Assembly: GCA_903905455.1 (NCBI GenBank)
Contig: CAIVGN010000144.1
Coordinates: forward strand, 1 to 62,301
Source: an uncultured Archangium sp.
GTDB taxonomy: Bacteria; Myxococcota; Myxococcia; Myxococcales; Myxococcaceae
DNA: 62,301 nt
Direction of reading: 5' to 3'
Both the position numbers and the translations under genes were made by a program. Below, one piece after another: positions 46,189 through 54,531 of this stretch. Under the pieces are notes generated by a model. That model saw only the letters and a program-made list of their open reading frames with translations, was not told the origin of the DNA and did not search any database. How positions within the stretch are numbered: position 1 is the first letter of the stretch; every line of letters starts with the position of its first letter.

Positions 46189-46986
46189 ATGCGGATCGCA
46201 GCGGTTCAGATGACCAGCGGGGCAGACAAGGCAGCAAACCTCGAGGCGGCGACCCGCCTCATCCGGCAGGCCGCGGAGGCCGGCGCCCAGTTCGTGGGCG
46301 TGCCTGAGAACTTCGCGTGGATGGGCCCCGAGCCCGAGCGCAACCACAACGCCGAGACCCTCGCTGGTGAGACCCTCGCGCGGCTCGCCGAGTTGGCAAA
46401 GTCGTTGAAGATCAGCGTACTTGCAGGCTCGGTGCTCGAGCAGGGGGCGCCCGGCGGGCGGCTCTACAACACCAGCGTGCTGCTCGGGCCGGAAGGCCAG
46501 CAGCTGGGCGTGTACCGCAAGATTCACCTCTTCGACGTGGAGGTCGGAGACGGGCAGACCTACCGGGAATCGGCGGCCGTTGCGCCGGGCACCGAGGTGG
46601 TGGTGGCCGACGCGCCGCTGGGCAAGGTGGGCCTGTCGGTTTGTTACGATCTCCGGTTCCCCGAGCTCTACCGGCGCCACGCCGAGGCCGGCGCGGTGCT
46701 GCTCACGGTGCCCGCCGCCTTCACCCTGATGACCGGCAAGGATCACTGGGAGGTGCTGCTGCGCGCCCGGGCCATCGAGAACCTGGCCTACGTGCTGGCG
46801 CCCGCCCAGCAGGGCAAGCACCCGAAGGACCGCATGACCTGGGGCCACGCCATGGTGGTCGACCCGTGGGGCCTCGTGGTGGCCCGCGCGTCGGAAGGCG
46901 AAGGCTTCGCGATGGCCGAGTTCAACGCCGCGTACCTCGCCAAGGTGCGCAAGGGCCTGCCCGCGCTGAGCCACCGGAGGCTCTGA
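46189..46986 (+). CDS. carbon-nitrogen hydrolase, Nit1-like amidase
   Basis: A 265-residue nitrilase-superfamily hydrolase with its catalytic triad Glu40 (VPENFAW), Lys111 (YRKIHLFD) and Cys152 (SVCYDLRFPEL). The DLRFPELYR context and overall length match the deaminated glutathione amidase (Nit1/NitA) branch, which repairs a side product of transaminases. Other amides cannot be excluded. The ATG at 46189 is used. The gene is divergent from rimP, so both promoters lie within about 115 bases. Confidence 0.87.
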   Translation: MRIAAVQMTSGADKAANLEAATRLIRQAAEAGAQFVGVPENFAWMGPEPERNHNAETLAGETLARLAELAKSLKISVLAGSVLEQGAPGGRLYNTSVLLGPEGQQLGVYRKIHLFDVEVGDGQTYRESAAVAPGTEVVVADAPLGKVGLSVCYDLRFPELYRRHAEAGAVLLTVPAAFTLMTGKDHWEVLLRARAIENLAYVLAPAQQGKHPKDRMTWGHAMVVDPWGLVVARASEGEGFAMAEFNAAYLAKVRKGLPALSHRRL

Positions 46987-47026
46987 AGGGCTTCACCGCG
47001 TGGGCAGCGCGTTGTAGGGGTGCGCC

Positions 47027-47830
47027 ATGGGTGCCCTGCGCTTCTCCGTCGTGCTGGTGCTCGCGCTCGCCTCGGGCTGCGCGACGGCCCGGCGCGTCGA
47101 CCAGCCCGCCTTCACCCCGGAAGACCCGCGCGTCGAGCGCACCGTGGTGATCGAGCCCCTCTTCGAACTGGCCGAGCTGCAGACCTCCACGCGCACCGAG
47201 TACGCGCAGCTCAGCAGCACGCCGTACTCGATGAGCGGCTTCGGCTTCGGCATGGGCTCGCGCTTCAATGGCCCGGGCGACACCGTCGTCGTCGCCCGCG
47301 AGGTGAAGGAGAAGCCCTTCTTCGCCCGGCCCCCCACGCTGGTCGAGGTGCAGGCCCGGGTGCTGCGGGAAGTGCAGGCCCGGCGGCCCTCGTGGCGGGT
47401 GAGCTCGACCGGCGGCGCGGCGCTGCTCAAGGGTGACGTGACCGTCGTGCGCACCCTCATCCACGGCAACGAGATCGTCGCCACCGACCGCACGCTCAAG
47501 AACCTCGCCTTCGGCTTCGGGCTGCTCATCTGGCCGCTGCAGCTGGTCAACCTCTCGCCGGTCGAAGAGACGATGCGGGTCTTCGGGCTCCTCGAGCGCT
47601 TCGCCGTGGACAGCAACGGCCTGTCGATGCGCCTGGTGAAGTACCCCAGCCAGCCCGACTACGCCGTGAACCTCGCGGGCGTGAAGTCGCTGCGCCGCGA
47701 GTTCGGTCTCGACATCACCTATGAAGAAGGGCTGCTCGCCGACGAGCACCCGCGCGCTGGCGTGCTGGTCGACGGGTTCGTCGATCGCCTCGCGTCAGCG
47801 GTCATCGCCCTCGTGGAGGAAACACCGTGA
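47027..47830 (+). CDS. predicted lipoprotein of unknown function
   Basis: A 267-residue predicted lipoprotein: the signal MGALRFSVVLVLALASGC ends in a lipobox. The body has no domain I can name. Its beginning (VERTVVIEPLFELAELQTSTRTEYAQLSS in parts VVIEPLFEL, RTEYAQLS) and a stretch with repeated Gly/Phe/Ser (SGFGFGMGSRF) suggest a secreted beta-rich protein; near residue 160 lies a hydrophobic patch (AFGFGLLIWPLQLV). It overlaps the DUF971 gene by four bases (GTGA), so the two are translated together. Confidence 0.65.
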   Translation: MGALRFSVVLVLALASGCATARRVDQPAFTPEDPRVERTVVIEPLFELAELQTSTRTEYAQLSSTPYSMSGFGFGMGSRFNGPGDTVVVAREVKEKPFFARPPTLVEVQARVLREVQARRPSWRVSSTGGAALLKGDVTVVRTLIHGNEIVATDRTLKNLAFGFGLLIWPLQLVNLSPVEETMRVFGLLERFAVDSNGLSMRLVKYPSQPDYAVNLAGVKSLRREFGLDITYEEGLLADEHPRAGVLVDGFVDRLASAVIALVEETP

Positions 47831-48162
47831 GCATCTGGGATTCGGTCAAGCCTGCGAAGAAGTCCATCACCGCCAAGTCCATCGTCCTGTCCGCCGACCA
47901 GCGCGCGCTGACCATGACCTGGAGCGACGGCGCCACCACCGTGGTCGACGCGCGCAAGCTGCGCCAGTACTGCCCCTGCGCGGGCTGCGTCGAGGAGTGG
48001 AGCGGCAAGCGCACCTTCGAGGTCGAGACCATTCCCGTCGAGACCAAGATCATCGAGGTGCAGGGCGTGGGCAACTACGCGCTGATGTTCACCTTCGGCG
48101 ACCTGCACAACACCGGCATCTTCCAGTGGGACTACCTCAGGGACCTGTCGAACGTGGCCTGA
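47827..48162 (+). CDS. DUF971 family protein
   Basis: A 111-residue DUF971 protein (gamma-butyrobetaine hydroxylase-like N-terminal domain). The diagnostic segment is RQYCPCAGCVEEWSG (three cysteines in C-x-C-x2-C order) and VGNYALMFTFGDLHNTGIF. Related small proteins are often found near iron-sulfur assembly genes and may bind zinc or iron; the role is uncertain. It starts with GTG overlapping the lipoprotein stop. Its 3' end overlaps the convergent EamA gene by 26 bases. Confidence 0.85.
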   Translation: MSIWDSVKPAKKSITAKSIVLSADQRALTMTWSDGATTVVDARKLRQYCPCAGCVEEWSGKRTFEVETIPVETKIIEVQGVGNYALMFTFGDLHNTGIFQWDYLRDLSNVA

Positions 48163-49021
48163 GGCTCGGCCAGGGCACCACGCCCAGCAGCACGCCGCCC
48201 ACGCACAGCACCGCCCCGAGCAGCCCCGGGAACGTCACCGGCTCGCCCAGCCAGCCTAAGGCCAGCGTCCAGGCCACCGCGGGCACCAGCTGGGTGGTGG
48301 CGCTGCCGGCCGTCGCGCTGGTGAAGCCCATGCCGTGCGAGAAGAGCAGCTGGCCGGCGATGGAGAGCAGCCCCACGCCCAGGCAGATGCCCAGCGGCCG
48401 GCCCGCCAGCGGGACCCAGGTGGGCGCGGCGAGCGGGGCGCTCACCAGCAACCCCACCAGGCAGAACGCGAAGAAGATGGTGAAGGCGTCGGTGTCGTCG
48501 CGCAGCCGCCGGATGACGGTCATCGCCGCGCCGCCCGCCACGGCCGAGAGCACGCCGACGATGGCCCCGAGATCCGGCACCAGCGGGTGGGCGCTGTGGC
48601 CGCTGGAGAACGCCACCAGGGCCGCGCCCGAGGTCGCCACCAGCAGGCCCAGGCGCTTGATCGGCGTGGTGGTCTCCTGGAGGAACCAGGCCGCGAAGAC
48701 CGCCGCGTAGATGGGCGACGAGTAGTTGAGCACCGTGGCCGGCGCCGCGCCCAGCCGCTCGATGGCGAAGAAGTAGGTCACCACGGCCACGCCGCCGAAC
48801 AGCCCGCGCAAGCCCAGCAGGCGCCACTGCTTCAGGTTCGGCCACCGCCGCTGCCAGGCGAAGATCGCGATGCAACCCAGGAGGCCCACCGCGAAGCGCA
48901 CGGCCGCGACCTGGGCCGCCGGCACCTGGCCCGCGAGCAACCGCGTCATCACCGCCATCACCCCGAAGAAGAGCGACGACACGGCGATGATCGCGGTTCC
49001 ACTGGGGCGGGGCTTCGACAC
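48137..49021 (-). CDS. EamA-family (DMT) transporter
   Basis: Drug/metabolite transporter of the EamA type, 294 residues, with ten membrane helices in two five-helix repeats. Repeat starts are visible at TAIIAVSSLFFGVMAVMTRLL (given by its parts) and GAIVGVLSAVAGGAAMTVIRRL. The substrate cannot be read from sequence. The best start is the GTG at 49021 (VSKPRPSG); an upstream TTG would run into the divergent PEGA gene. Its stop lies 26 bases inside the 3' end of the DUF971 gene. Confidence 0.85.
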   Translation of the reverse strand: MSKPRPSGTAIIAVSSLFFGVMAVMTRLLAGQVPAAQVAAVRFAVGLLGCIAIFAWQRRWPNLKQWRLLGLRGLFGGVAVVTYFFAIERLGAAPATVLNYSSPIYAAVFAAWFLQETTTPIKRLGLLVATSGAALVAFSSGHSAHPLVPDLGAIVGVLSAVAGGAAMTVIRRLRDDTDAFTIFFAFCLVGLLVSAPLAAPTWVPLAGRPLGICLGVGLLSIAGQLLFSHGMGFTSATAGSATTQLVPAVAWTLALGWLGEPVTFPGLLGAVLCVGGVLLGVVPWPSLRPRSTGP

Positions 49022-49074
49022 GGCCGGGCAGCCATACGCGGAAGCCCCGGTGGATTCATGCAAATCGCGGCACA

Positions 49075-49650
49075 ATGGCGGCCGTGAGCGACCCTGAAGA
49101 AGACGAGCTGATGAACGGCCCCTCGCTGTCGGCCGACGGTCGGCTCGAGCAGCGCATGCAGGGCGTCGAGCCCGCCTTCGCCCCGCCCGCGGCCTTCACC
49201 CCACCCGTCGAGCCGCCGCTCGAGCTCGCCGCGCGCTCACCCCAAGCCATCGAGGCGCGGGTGCAGGTCTTCCGGGACAGCGCCCGGCCCCGCGCAGTGC
49301 CCGGCGCCCTCAAGCTCGTCGGCCTGCTGGGGCTGCTCGGCGCCGGCCTGCTCGCGGGGTTCCTCTATTTCCAGCCCCGGTTCCACGCCGAGACCCCCTT
49401 CGGGGTCACCGAGCCCTCGCTGATCGACCAGCTCAACCTGGGCGAGCCCCAGCCGCTGATCATCAGCAGCACGCCGAGCGGGGCCTCGGTGTCGATCGCC
49501 GGCCAGGTGGTGGGGCAGACGCCGTGGGCGGGCGACAACCGCTGGACCACCCAGGTGCCGGTGCGCGTCGAGCTGCCCGGCTACCAGCGCTGGGAAGGCA
49601 AACTCGAACCGGGCAAACCCCGGACCCTCGACGTGAAGCTGAAGAAGTAA
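49075..49650 (+). CDS. membrane-anchored PEGA-domain protein
   Basis: A 191-residue protein: an acidic, Pro-rich cytoplasmic part (1-75), one membrane helix (about 82-98, LVGLLGLLGAGLLAGFLYF), and an extracytoplasmic PEGA domain (about 125-191: PLIISSTPSGASVSIAGQVVGQTPW, then RVELPGYQRWEGKL). PEGA domains are surface-layer-like beta modules, often attached to kinases in myxobacteria. The kinase is absent here. UspA follows 10 bases later. Confidence 0.8.
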   Translation: MAAVSDPEEDELMNGPSLSADGRLEQRMQGVEPAFAPPAAFTPPVEPPLELAARSPQAIEARVQVFRDSARPRAVPGALKLVGLLGLLGAGLLAGFLYFQPRFHAETPFGVTEPSLIDQLNLGEPQPLIISSTPSGASVSIAGQVVGQTPWAGDNRWTTQVPVRVELPGYQRWEGKLEPGKPRTLDVKLKK

Positions 49651-49660
49651 GGTGGCCCGC

Positions 49661-50095
49661 ATGGTCCAACACATCCTGGTCGGCGTCGATGGTTCCCACC
49701 CCTCGGTCGAGGCCGCGCACTACGCGATGGGCCTGGCGGAGCAGACCCACGCCAAGCTCACGTTCGTCTTCGTGATCGAGACGCCGCAGGTCATCCCCGT
49801 GGGGCCCCTGTCGGGCTACGTGACGACCTCGGCGCCGCGCTCGCAGGAAGACGTGAAGAAGGCCGAGGCCATCGTCGAGCAGATCGCCAGGGAGAAGCCG
49901 GCCCTCGCCGTCACCACCCGCGTCGAGCTGGGCACGCCGGCCGAGGTGATGTGCGAGCTGGCGGGCCAGCTCGAGGTCGACCTCCTGGTGGTGGGCGCCC
50001 GCGGTCACAACGCGGCGCAGCGCTTCCTCATCGGCTCGGTCAGCGATCGCGTCGTGCACCACGCGCCGTGCCCCGTGCTGGTCGTGAGGCGTTGA
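49661..50095 (+). CDS. universal stress protein (UspA family)
   Basis: A 144-residue single UspA domain. The ATP-binding signature G-x2-G-x9-G-S is complete: GARGHNAAQRFLIGSVSDRVV. The N-terminus ILVGVDGSHPSVEAAHYA is typical. Such proteins bind ATP and help in stress survival. ATG at 49661 is used in place of an upstream GTG. It is followed directly by the SnoaL-like gene. Confidence 0.92.
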   Translation: MVQHILVGVDGSHPSVEAAHYAMGLAEQTHAKLTFVFVIETPQVIPVGPLSGYVTTSAPRSQEDVKKAEAIVEQIAREKPALAVTTRVELGTPAEVMCELAGQLEVDLLVVGARGHNAAQRFLIGSVSDRVVHHAPCPVLVVRR

Positions 50096-50096
50096 G

Positions 50097-50561
50097 GTGC
50101 ACCCCAACGCGCAGCTGATCACCGACTTCTACGCGGCCTTCGCGCGGCAGGACTCCGCCCCGATGCGCGCGGCCTACGCGCCGGACGCCCACTTCAGCGA
50201 CCCCGCGTTCCCCGCGCTGCACGGCCCCGCCGTCGGCGACATGTGGACCATGCTCTGCCAGCAGGCGAAGGACTTCCGCCTCGAGTTCCGCGACGTGAAG
50301 GCCGACGATCGCCAGGGCTCCGCGCACTGGGAGGCCTGGTACCTCTTCGGCGGCAAGCGCCCGGTGCACAACGTGATCGACGCGCAGTTCACCTTCGAGA
50401 ACGGCCGCATCACGCGCCACGTCGACCACTTCGACTTCTGGCGCTGGAGCCGCCAGGCGATCGGCCCCGCGGGCCTGCTGCTGGGGTGGACGCCTTTGCT
50501 CAAGCGCGCCGTAGCCAGCCGCGCCAACGCCTCGCTGGCGGCCTGGCAGAAGCGCCGCTGA
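50097..50561 (+). CDS. SnoaL-like (NTF2-fold) protein
   Basis: A 154-residue protein with an NTF2/SnoaL-like fold: LITDFYAAFARQDSAPMRAAYAPDAHFSDPAF (by parts LITDFYAAFARQD, APDAHFSDPAF), then WEAWYLFGG and ARHVDHFDFWRWSRQA-like tail. Members are small hydrolases, isomerases or ligand-binding proteins; the activity here cannot be assigned. The GTG start lies one base after the UspA stop. It ends three bases before the convergent sspB gene. Confidence 0.8.
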   Translation: MHPNAQLITDFYAAFARQDSAPMRAAYAPDAHFSDPAFPALHGPAVGDMWTMLCQQAKDFRLEFRDVKADDRQGSAHWEAWYLFGGKRPVHNVIDAQFTFENGRITRHVDHFDFWRWSRQAIGPAGLLLGWTPLLKRAVASRANASLAAWQKRR

Positions 50562-50564
50562 GGC

Positions 50565-51053
50565 TTACTTCACGACGCGCAGGTGACCACGCTTCGGGGC
50601 GGTGGGCGCGTCCTTGACGGGCTCGTCACCTTCGCCCCGCTCGATGACCACCTCGCGCAGCACGGCCCGGGCCTTCTTCTCGTCGGGCTCGGGCGAGGGC
50701 GGCAGCTGGGCCTTCTCGGTGGCGCTGTCGGCCAGCTCGGCGGGCATGTCGTCGGGGAACATCCAGAACTCGCGGGTGGTCAGCGAGGCCACCGCGTAGA
50801 GCGCCGACCACGGCACCGCGATGGTGAACCGCGAACCGCCGAACGAGAGCGTCTGGCGAATGCCCCACGGGCTGACCGCGAGATCCGGCGGGTCGAAGCG
50901 GTACGAGATGTTCAGCACGAGGTGGTGATCGCCCTTGAACTTCTCGGGCACGAGGACCCCTGGACGCCGCGCGTCGAGGTGGATCTGGGTCATGCCCTTT
51001 TCGAGGCACTCCAGCACCTGGTCCTTCTTCTCCAGCTCTTTGCGCTCGGTCAC
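50565..51053 (-). CDS. sspB: ClpXP protease specificity factor SspB
   Basis: Adaptor that tethers ssrA-tagged proteins to ClpXP, 162 residues. The substrate-binding domain has GVLVPEKFKGDHHLVLNISYRFDPPDL (by parts VLVPEKFK, LVLNISYRF) and GIRQTLSFGGSRFTIAVPWSALYAVA (by parts). A long acidic linker leads to the C-terminal tail RGHLRVVK, which matches the LRVVK ClpX-docking peptide of E. coli SspB. It is directly downstream of smpB, three bases apart, so tagging factor and degradation adaptor share a transcript. Confidence 0.9.
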   Translation of the reverse strand: MTERKELEKKDQVLECLEKGMTQIHLDARRPGVLVPEKFKGDHHLVLNISYRFDPPDLAVSPWGIRQTLSFGGSRFTIAVPWSALYAVASLTTREFWMFPDDMPAELADSATEKAQLPPSPEPDEKKARAVLREVVIERGEGDEPVKDAPTAPKRGHLRVVK

Positions 51054-51056
51054 CGC

Positions 51057-51527
51057 TCAGTGTCTCCGCATGGCGCGATCCATCTCGCGCTTCGCTTCTC
51101 GGTCCTTGATCGTGTCTCGACGATCGAGGCCCGTCTTTCCGCGACCCAGGCCCAGCCTGACCTTGGCCTTGCCGTTCTTGAAGTACAGCACCAACGGCAC
51201 GATGGAATAACCCCGCTCGGCCACCTTTGCTGCCCAGCGCTCGATCTCCACCCGGTGCAGCAGCAGCTTGCGCCGCCGAATGGGCAGATGGCTGAACACC
51301 GACGCGGGCTTGTAGGCCCCGATGTGGGCGTTGTGCAGGAACAGCTCGCCCTTCTCCGGCAGGGCGTAGGCGTCGGACAGGCTGGCCTCGCCGCCCCGCA
51401 ACGCCTTGACCTCGCTGCCCATCAACACGAGGCCTGCCTCGAGCGTGTCGTCGATTTGGTAATCGAAGCGCGCTCGGCGGTTCTCGCAGATGAGCTTTTC
51501 TTCGTTGTCGGGCTTCTTGGCGGCCAT
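51057..51527 (-). CDS. smpB: tmRNA-binding protein SmpB
   Basis: Binds tmRNA (ssrA) to rescue stalled ribosomes, 156 residues. The family motifs are ICENRRARFDYQID, EAGLVLMGSEVKALRGGEASL (by parts VLMGSEVKALR) and the Lys/Arg-rich tail RKTG-type GRGKTGLDRRDTIKDREAKREM (by parts). The C-terminus ends with helix-forming MDRAMRRH. The ATG at 51527 follows a CAGGAC site. The ssrA RNA gene itself is not nearby: the 68-base gap to panC contains only a short palindrome. Confidence 0.96.
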   Translation of the reverse strand: MAAKKPDNEEKLICENRRARFDYQIDDTLEAGLVLMGSEVKALRGGEASLSDAYALPEKGELFLHNAHIGAYKPASVFSHLPIRRRKLLLHRVEIERWAAKVAERGYSIVPLVLYFKNGKAKVRLGLGRGKTGLDRRDTIKDREAKREMDRAMRRH

Positions 51528-51583
51528 GAGGTCCTGGAGACCATCTCTGTGACAACGGCTGCCGAATGTCGAGGGCCGCGAGG

Positions 51584-51595
51584 CCCACCGGTGGG
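51584..51595. repeat. 12-base palindrome after panC
   Basis: CCCACCGGTGGG directly after the panC stop (51596-51598), in the 68-base gap before smpB. It could fold as a small hairpin at the end of the pan message. No T-run follows. Confidence 0.35.
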
Positions 51596-52456
51596 TCAGC
51601 CGAGGGTCAGCGCCACGTTGTCGATGAGCCGCGTGGTGCCCATGAAGGCGGCCACCAGCACCCGGGCCGGGCTGCCTTTCTCGAGCTGGGTGAGCTTCAC
51701 CAGCGAGCGGGCGTCGCAGATCTCCACGTAGTCTTCCCGGGCCTGCACCGCGGCCAGCTCGGCGCGGATCACCGCCACCAGCCGGGCCACGTCGGCTTCG
51801 CCCTTCGCGGCGAGGGCCTGGGCGGCGAACAGCCCCCGCGAGAGGCCCAGCGCGCGGCGGCGCTCGTCGGGGCCCAGGTAGCTGTTGCGGGAGCTCATCG
51901 CGAGGCCGTCGGGCTCGCGAATGGTGGGCATGCCCACGATCTGGGCGCCCAGCTCGAGGTCGGCGTTGAGGCGGGCGATGACCTGGAGCTGCTGGTAGTC
52001 CTTCTCCCCGAAGAGCGCGACGTCGGGCCGGAAGAGCGCCAGCAGCTTGGCGACCACCGTGGCCACCCCGCGAAAGTGCCCCGGCCGCTTCTCGCCGTCG
52101 AGGCCCTGGCTGACCTGCTCCACCAGCACCGCGGTCTGGAACCCCGGGGGGTACATCGTCGAGGGCTCGGGCATGTACACCCCGACCACGCCGGCGCTGG
52201 CGCAGCGCGCGAGATCTCCCTCGGTGTCCCTGGGGTAGGAGCTCAGGTCTTCCTTCGGCCCGAACTGCATGGGGTTGACGAAGATGCTCGCCACCACCAC
52301 GTCGGCCCGGCGGGCCCCCTCGCGCATCAGCGAGAGGTGCCCGTCGTGCAGGAAGCCCATGGTCGGGACCAACGCAATGCGCTGGCCCCGCTGCTGAACG
52401 GACCGAACCCACGCGCGCACCTCGGCGGGCGTCTTCCAGACGGTCGGGCCGCTCAT
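51596..52456 (-). CDS. panC: pantothenate synthetase
   Basis: Joins pantoate and beta-alanine with ATP, 286 residues, last step of vitamin B5 synthesis. The ATP-site HIGH-like motif is LVPTMGFLHDGHLSLM; KDYQQL and MSSRNSYL are the other family segments. It follows panB by four bases, so both are made together. ATG at 52456. Confidence 0.97.
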   Translation of the reverse strand: MSGPTVWKTPAEVRAWVRSVQQRGQRIALVPTMGFLHDGHLSLMREGARRADVVVASIFVNPMQFGPKEDLSSYPRDTEGDLARCASAGVVGVYMPEPSTMYPPGFQTAVLVEQVSQGLDGEKRPGHFRGVATVVAKLLALFRPDVALFGEKDYQQLQVIARLNADLELGAQIVGMPTIREPDGLAMSSRNSYLGPDERRRALGLSRGLFAAQALAAKGEADVARLVAVIRAELAAVQAREDYVEICDARSLVKLTQLEKGSPARVLVAAFMGTTRLIDNVALTLG

Positions 52457-52460
52457 CAGC

Positions 52461-53351
52461 TCAGACCGGCACGCCGTAGACCGCGCTCTTCTCTTCCGGC
52501 CCGCCCGGCGTGACGTCGGGGTTCGAGGCGATGAGGCGCATGTTGGCGCTGCGGAACGAGTGTTCGTCGTCGGGGAACGTGCCCTCGCGGACCTCGTCGA
52601 AGTACGCCTTGGCGGCCGCGTTCACGTCGTTGGAGAGCATCGCGTAGTGCTTGACGAACTTCGGCTTGAAGTGCGGGTTGAGCCCCAGCAGGTCGTAGCA
52701 GACGAGCACCTGGCCATCGCAGTGCTTGCCCGCACCGATGCCGATGGTGGGGATCGAGAGCCTCGAGGTGATGGTCTTCGCGAGGTCGAGCGGCACGCCC
52801 TCGAGCACCACCGCGTAGCAACCGGCCTTCTCGATGGCGACGGCGTCGTCGAGCAGCTTGCGCGCGGTGTCTTCGTCGCGGCCCTGCACCACGTAGCCGC
52901 CCATCTTGTGCACCGACTGCGGCGTGAGCCCCAGGTGCCCCATGACGGGCACCGAGGCGCGCACGATGCGCTCGATGACGTCGGCGAACTCCGCCCCGCC
53001 CTCGAGCTTCACGCTGCCCACCCCGCCCTCGGCCACCAACCGGCCCGCGTTGCGGACCGCGTCTTCGACCGAGTTCTGGTAGCTCATGAACGGCATGTCG
53101 CCGACCACGTGCGCCCGCTTGGTGCCGCGGGTGACGGCGCGCGAGTGGTAGACCATCTGGTCCATGGTCACCGGCAGGGTCGAGTCGTGACCCTGCACCA
53201 CCATGCCCAGCGAATCGCCCACGAGCAGCATGTCGGCGCCGGCTTCATCGAACAGCCGCGCGAACGTCGCATCGTAAGCAGTGACCATGCAGATCTTCTG
53301 ACCTGCGGCCTTCATCTTCTTGACGGTGTGGATGGTGACCTGGTTCTTCAC
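52461..53351 (-). CDS. panB: 3-methyl-2-oxobutanoate hydroxymethyltransferase
   Basis: First committed step of pantothenate synthesis, making ketopantoate, 296 residues. Motifs: [43 protein letters not shown] (by parts [19 protein letters not shown]), [43 protein letters not shown]. The GTG start at 53351 has AGGAGGTGA upstream, the closest to the anti-16S consensus in the window. It is the first gene of the pan pair. Confidence 0.98.
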   Translation of the reverse strand: MKNQVTIHTVKKMKAAGQKICMVTAYDATFARLFDEAGADMLLVGDSLGMVVQGHDSTLPVTMDQMVYHSRAVTRGTKRAHVVGDMPFMSYQNSVEDAVRNAGRLVAEGGVGSVKLEGGAEFADVIERIVRASVPVMGHLGLTPQSVHKMGGYVVQGRDEDTARKLLDDAVAIEKAGCYAVVLEGVPLDLAKTITSRLSIPTIGIGAGKHCDGQVLVCYDLLGLNPHFKPKFVKHYAMLSNDVNAAAKAYFDEVREGTFPDDEHSFRSANMRLIASNPDVTPGGPEEKSAVYGVPV

Positions 53352-53468
53352 GGTTCACCTCCTGGTCTGTCTACTGCGGGTGGGGCCCTGTACCTTCCGT
53401 CGCTTCGCCGCTCGTTGCCGAGTCGCCGTCGACCAGGGGTCCTTCGGGGGAGTCTTCTGACGGAGAGC

Positions 53469-54116
53469 CTATTTCCTGCTGGGCAGCGGTTGGTAGTGCA
53501 CCGTGCCCTTCTTCGTCTGGCGGATGACCTGCATCAGGTTTTCCAGGTCATCGGGGTTGTTGACGAAGTCGATGTCGGAGGTGTTGACCACCAGCAGCGG
53601 CGTGTCGGTGTAGTGGAAGAAGAAGTCGTTGTACGACTTGCACAGCGACTCCAGGTAGCTGACGTCGAACTTGCGCTCGAACTCGCGGGCGCGCTTCTTG
53701 ATGCGCCCCAGCAGCACGTCCATGCGGGCCTGGAGGTAGATGACCAGGTCGGGCTTGGTGACGCGGGGCCCCAGCGCCTCGAAGACCCGCTCGTAGAGCC
53801 CCAGCTCGTTCTCGTCCAGCGTGAGCGCGGCGAAGATCCGGTCCTTGGCGAAGAGGTAGTCGCTGACCGTGACGCTGGCGAAGAGGTCCTGCTGGAAGAG
53901 CTCCTGCTGCTGCTTGAAGCGCGAGAGCAGGAAGAACATCTGCGTCTGGAACGCGTACTTGGCGCGGTCCGAATAGAAGCTCGCGAGGAAGGGGTTCTCC
54001 TCGACGACCTCCATCACGCGGCGGGCTTGAAAGCGCTCCGCGACGATGTTCGTCAACGACGACTTCCCGACCCCGATGGGCCCCTCGACGACGATGTAGC
54101 GGTGATCCAGTTTCAT
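53469..54116 (-). CDS. deoxynucleoside kinase
   Basis: Deoxynucleoside kinase of the dNK/dGK/dCK family, 215 residues. P-loop GPIGVGKSS at residues 12-20, conserved EENPFLASFY and the DRIF/ERS-like segment with KDRIFAALTLDENE, then the ARMDVLLGRIKKRAREFE lid region (by parts). Phosphorylates deoxynucleosides for salvage. The start is ATG 54116; an upstream alternative would add an unusual Cys/Pro-rich leader. The 117-base gap to panB shows nothing clear. Confidence 0.88.
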   Translation of the reverse strand: MKLDHRYIVVEGPIGVGKSSLTNIVAERFQARRVMEVVEENPFLASFYSDRAKYAFQTQMFFLLSRFKQQQELFQQDLFASVTVSDYLFAKDRIFAALTLDENELGLYERVFEALGPRVTKPDLVIYLQARMDVLLGRIKKRAREFERKFDVSYLESLCKSYNDFFFHYTDTPLLVVNTSDIDFVNNPDDLENLMQVIRQTKKGTVHYQPLPSRK

Positions 54117-54225
54117 GCGCGCCGAGGCCGATTTTCCGGGCTGAAATTGAGGTCGCGCACAGAACCACAAGCCCACCGTTCACGCAACGGAACTCCGGAA
54201 TTGCCGAGCAAGATCAAGCCGTTCA

Positions 54226-54254
54226 TTGACCCTGCATGACACGTCACGTATGGT
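54226..54254 (+). promoter_or_regulatory. sigma-70-like promoter, probably leaderless start
   Basis: TTGACC (54226-54231), 17-base spacer, TATGGT (54249-54254). Spacing is ideal and the boxes are near-consensus for a high-GC genome. The expected start point, about seven bases further, is the ATG at 54262, so the message would be leaderless. Confidence 0.5.
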
Positions 54255-54261
54255 CACGACC

Positions 54262-54531
54262 ATGCCCATCGCGCGGGGGAAGCAGTCGAGGGTCGTTTCC
54301 CTGGAAGCGGCCCAGCAGGAAGTGGTGCCTTCCGAGCTCTCGGCGAGCCCGCTGTACGGCGTGGCCATGCTCAAGATCGCCATGGAGCTGAAGAAGACGG
54401 ACGCGCTCCCGGTGGACGAGCTGATTCACGGCGTGCTCACCCGCATGCGGCTCGACGAGACGGAGTTCCGCCGGTTCCTCGAGTCGCACGGAGGGCTTCT
54501 GCGGGCGATCGCCCAGAAGCGCTACACGTGA
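54262..54531 (+). CDS. small helical protein, unknown
   Basis: An 89-residue protein with no match that I recognise. It is mostly helical, with a core SASPLYGVAMLKIAMELKKTDALPVDELIHGVLTRM (by parts LYGVAMLKIAMELKKTD and ELIHGVLTRM) and a C-terminal ETEFRRFLESHGGLLRAIAQKRY. There is no signal or membrane helix. ATG at 54262 fits the promoter just upstream; an in-frame ATG at 54250 would lie inside the -10 box. It overlaps the next small gene (GTGA). Confidence 0.6.
   Translation: MPIARGKQSRVVSLEAAQQEVVPSELSASPLYGVAMLKIAMELKKTDALPVDELIHGVLTRMRLDETEFRRFLESHGGLLRAIAQKRYT

Noticed and set aside
51528-51595. A possible ssrA (tmRNA) gene beside smpB
   Set aside because: The gap is only 68 bases, too short for tmRNA, and shows just a 12-base palindrome.
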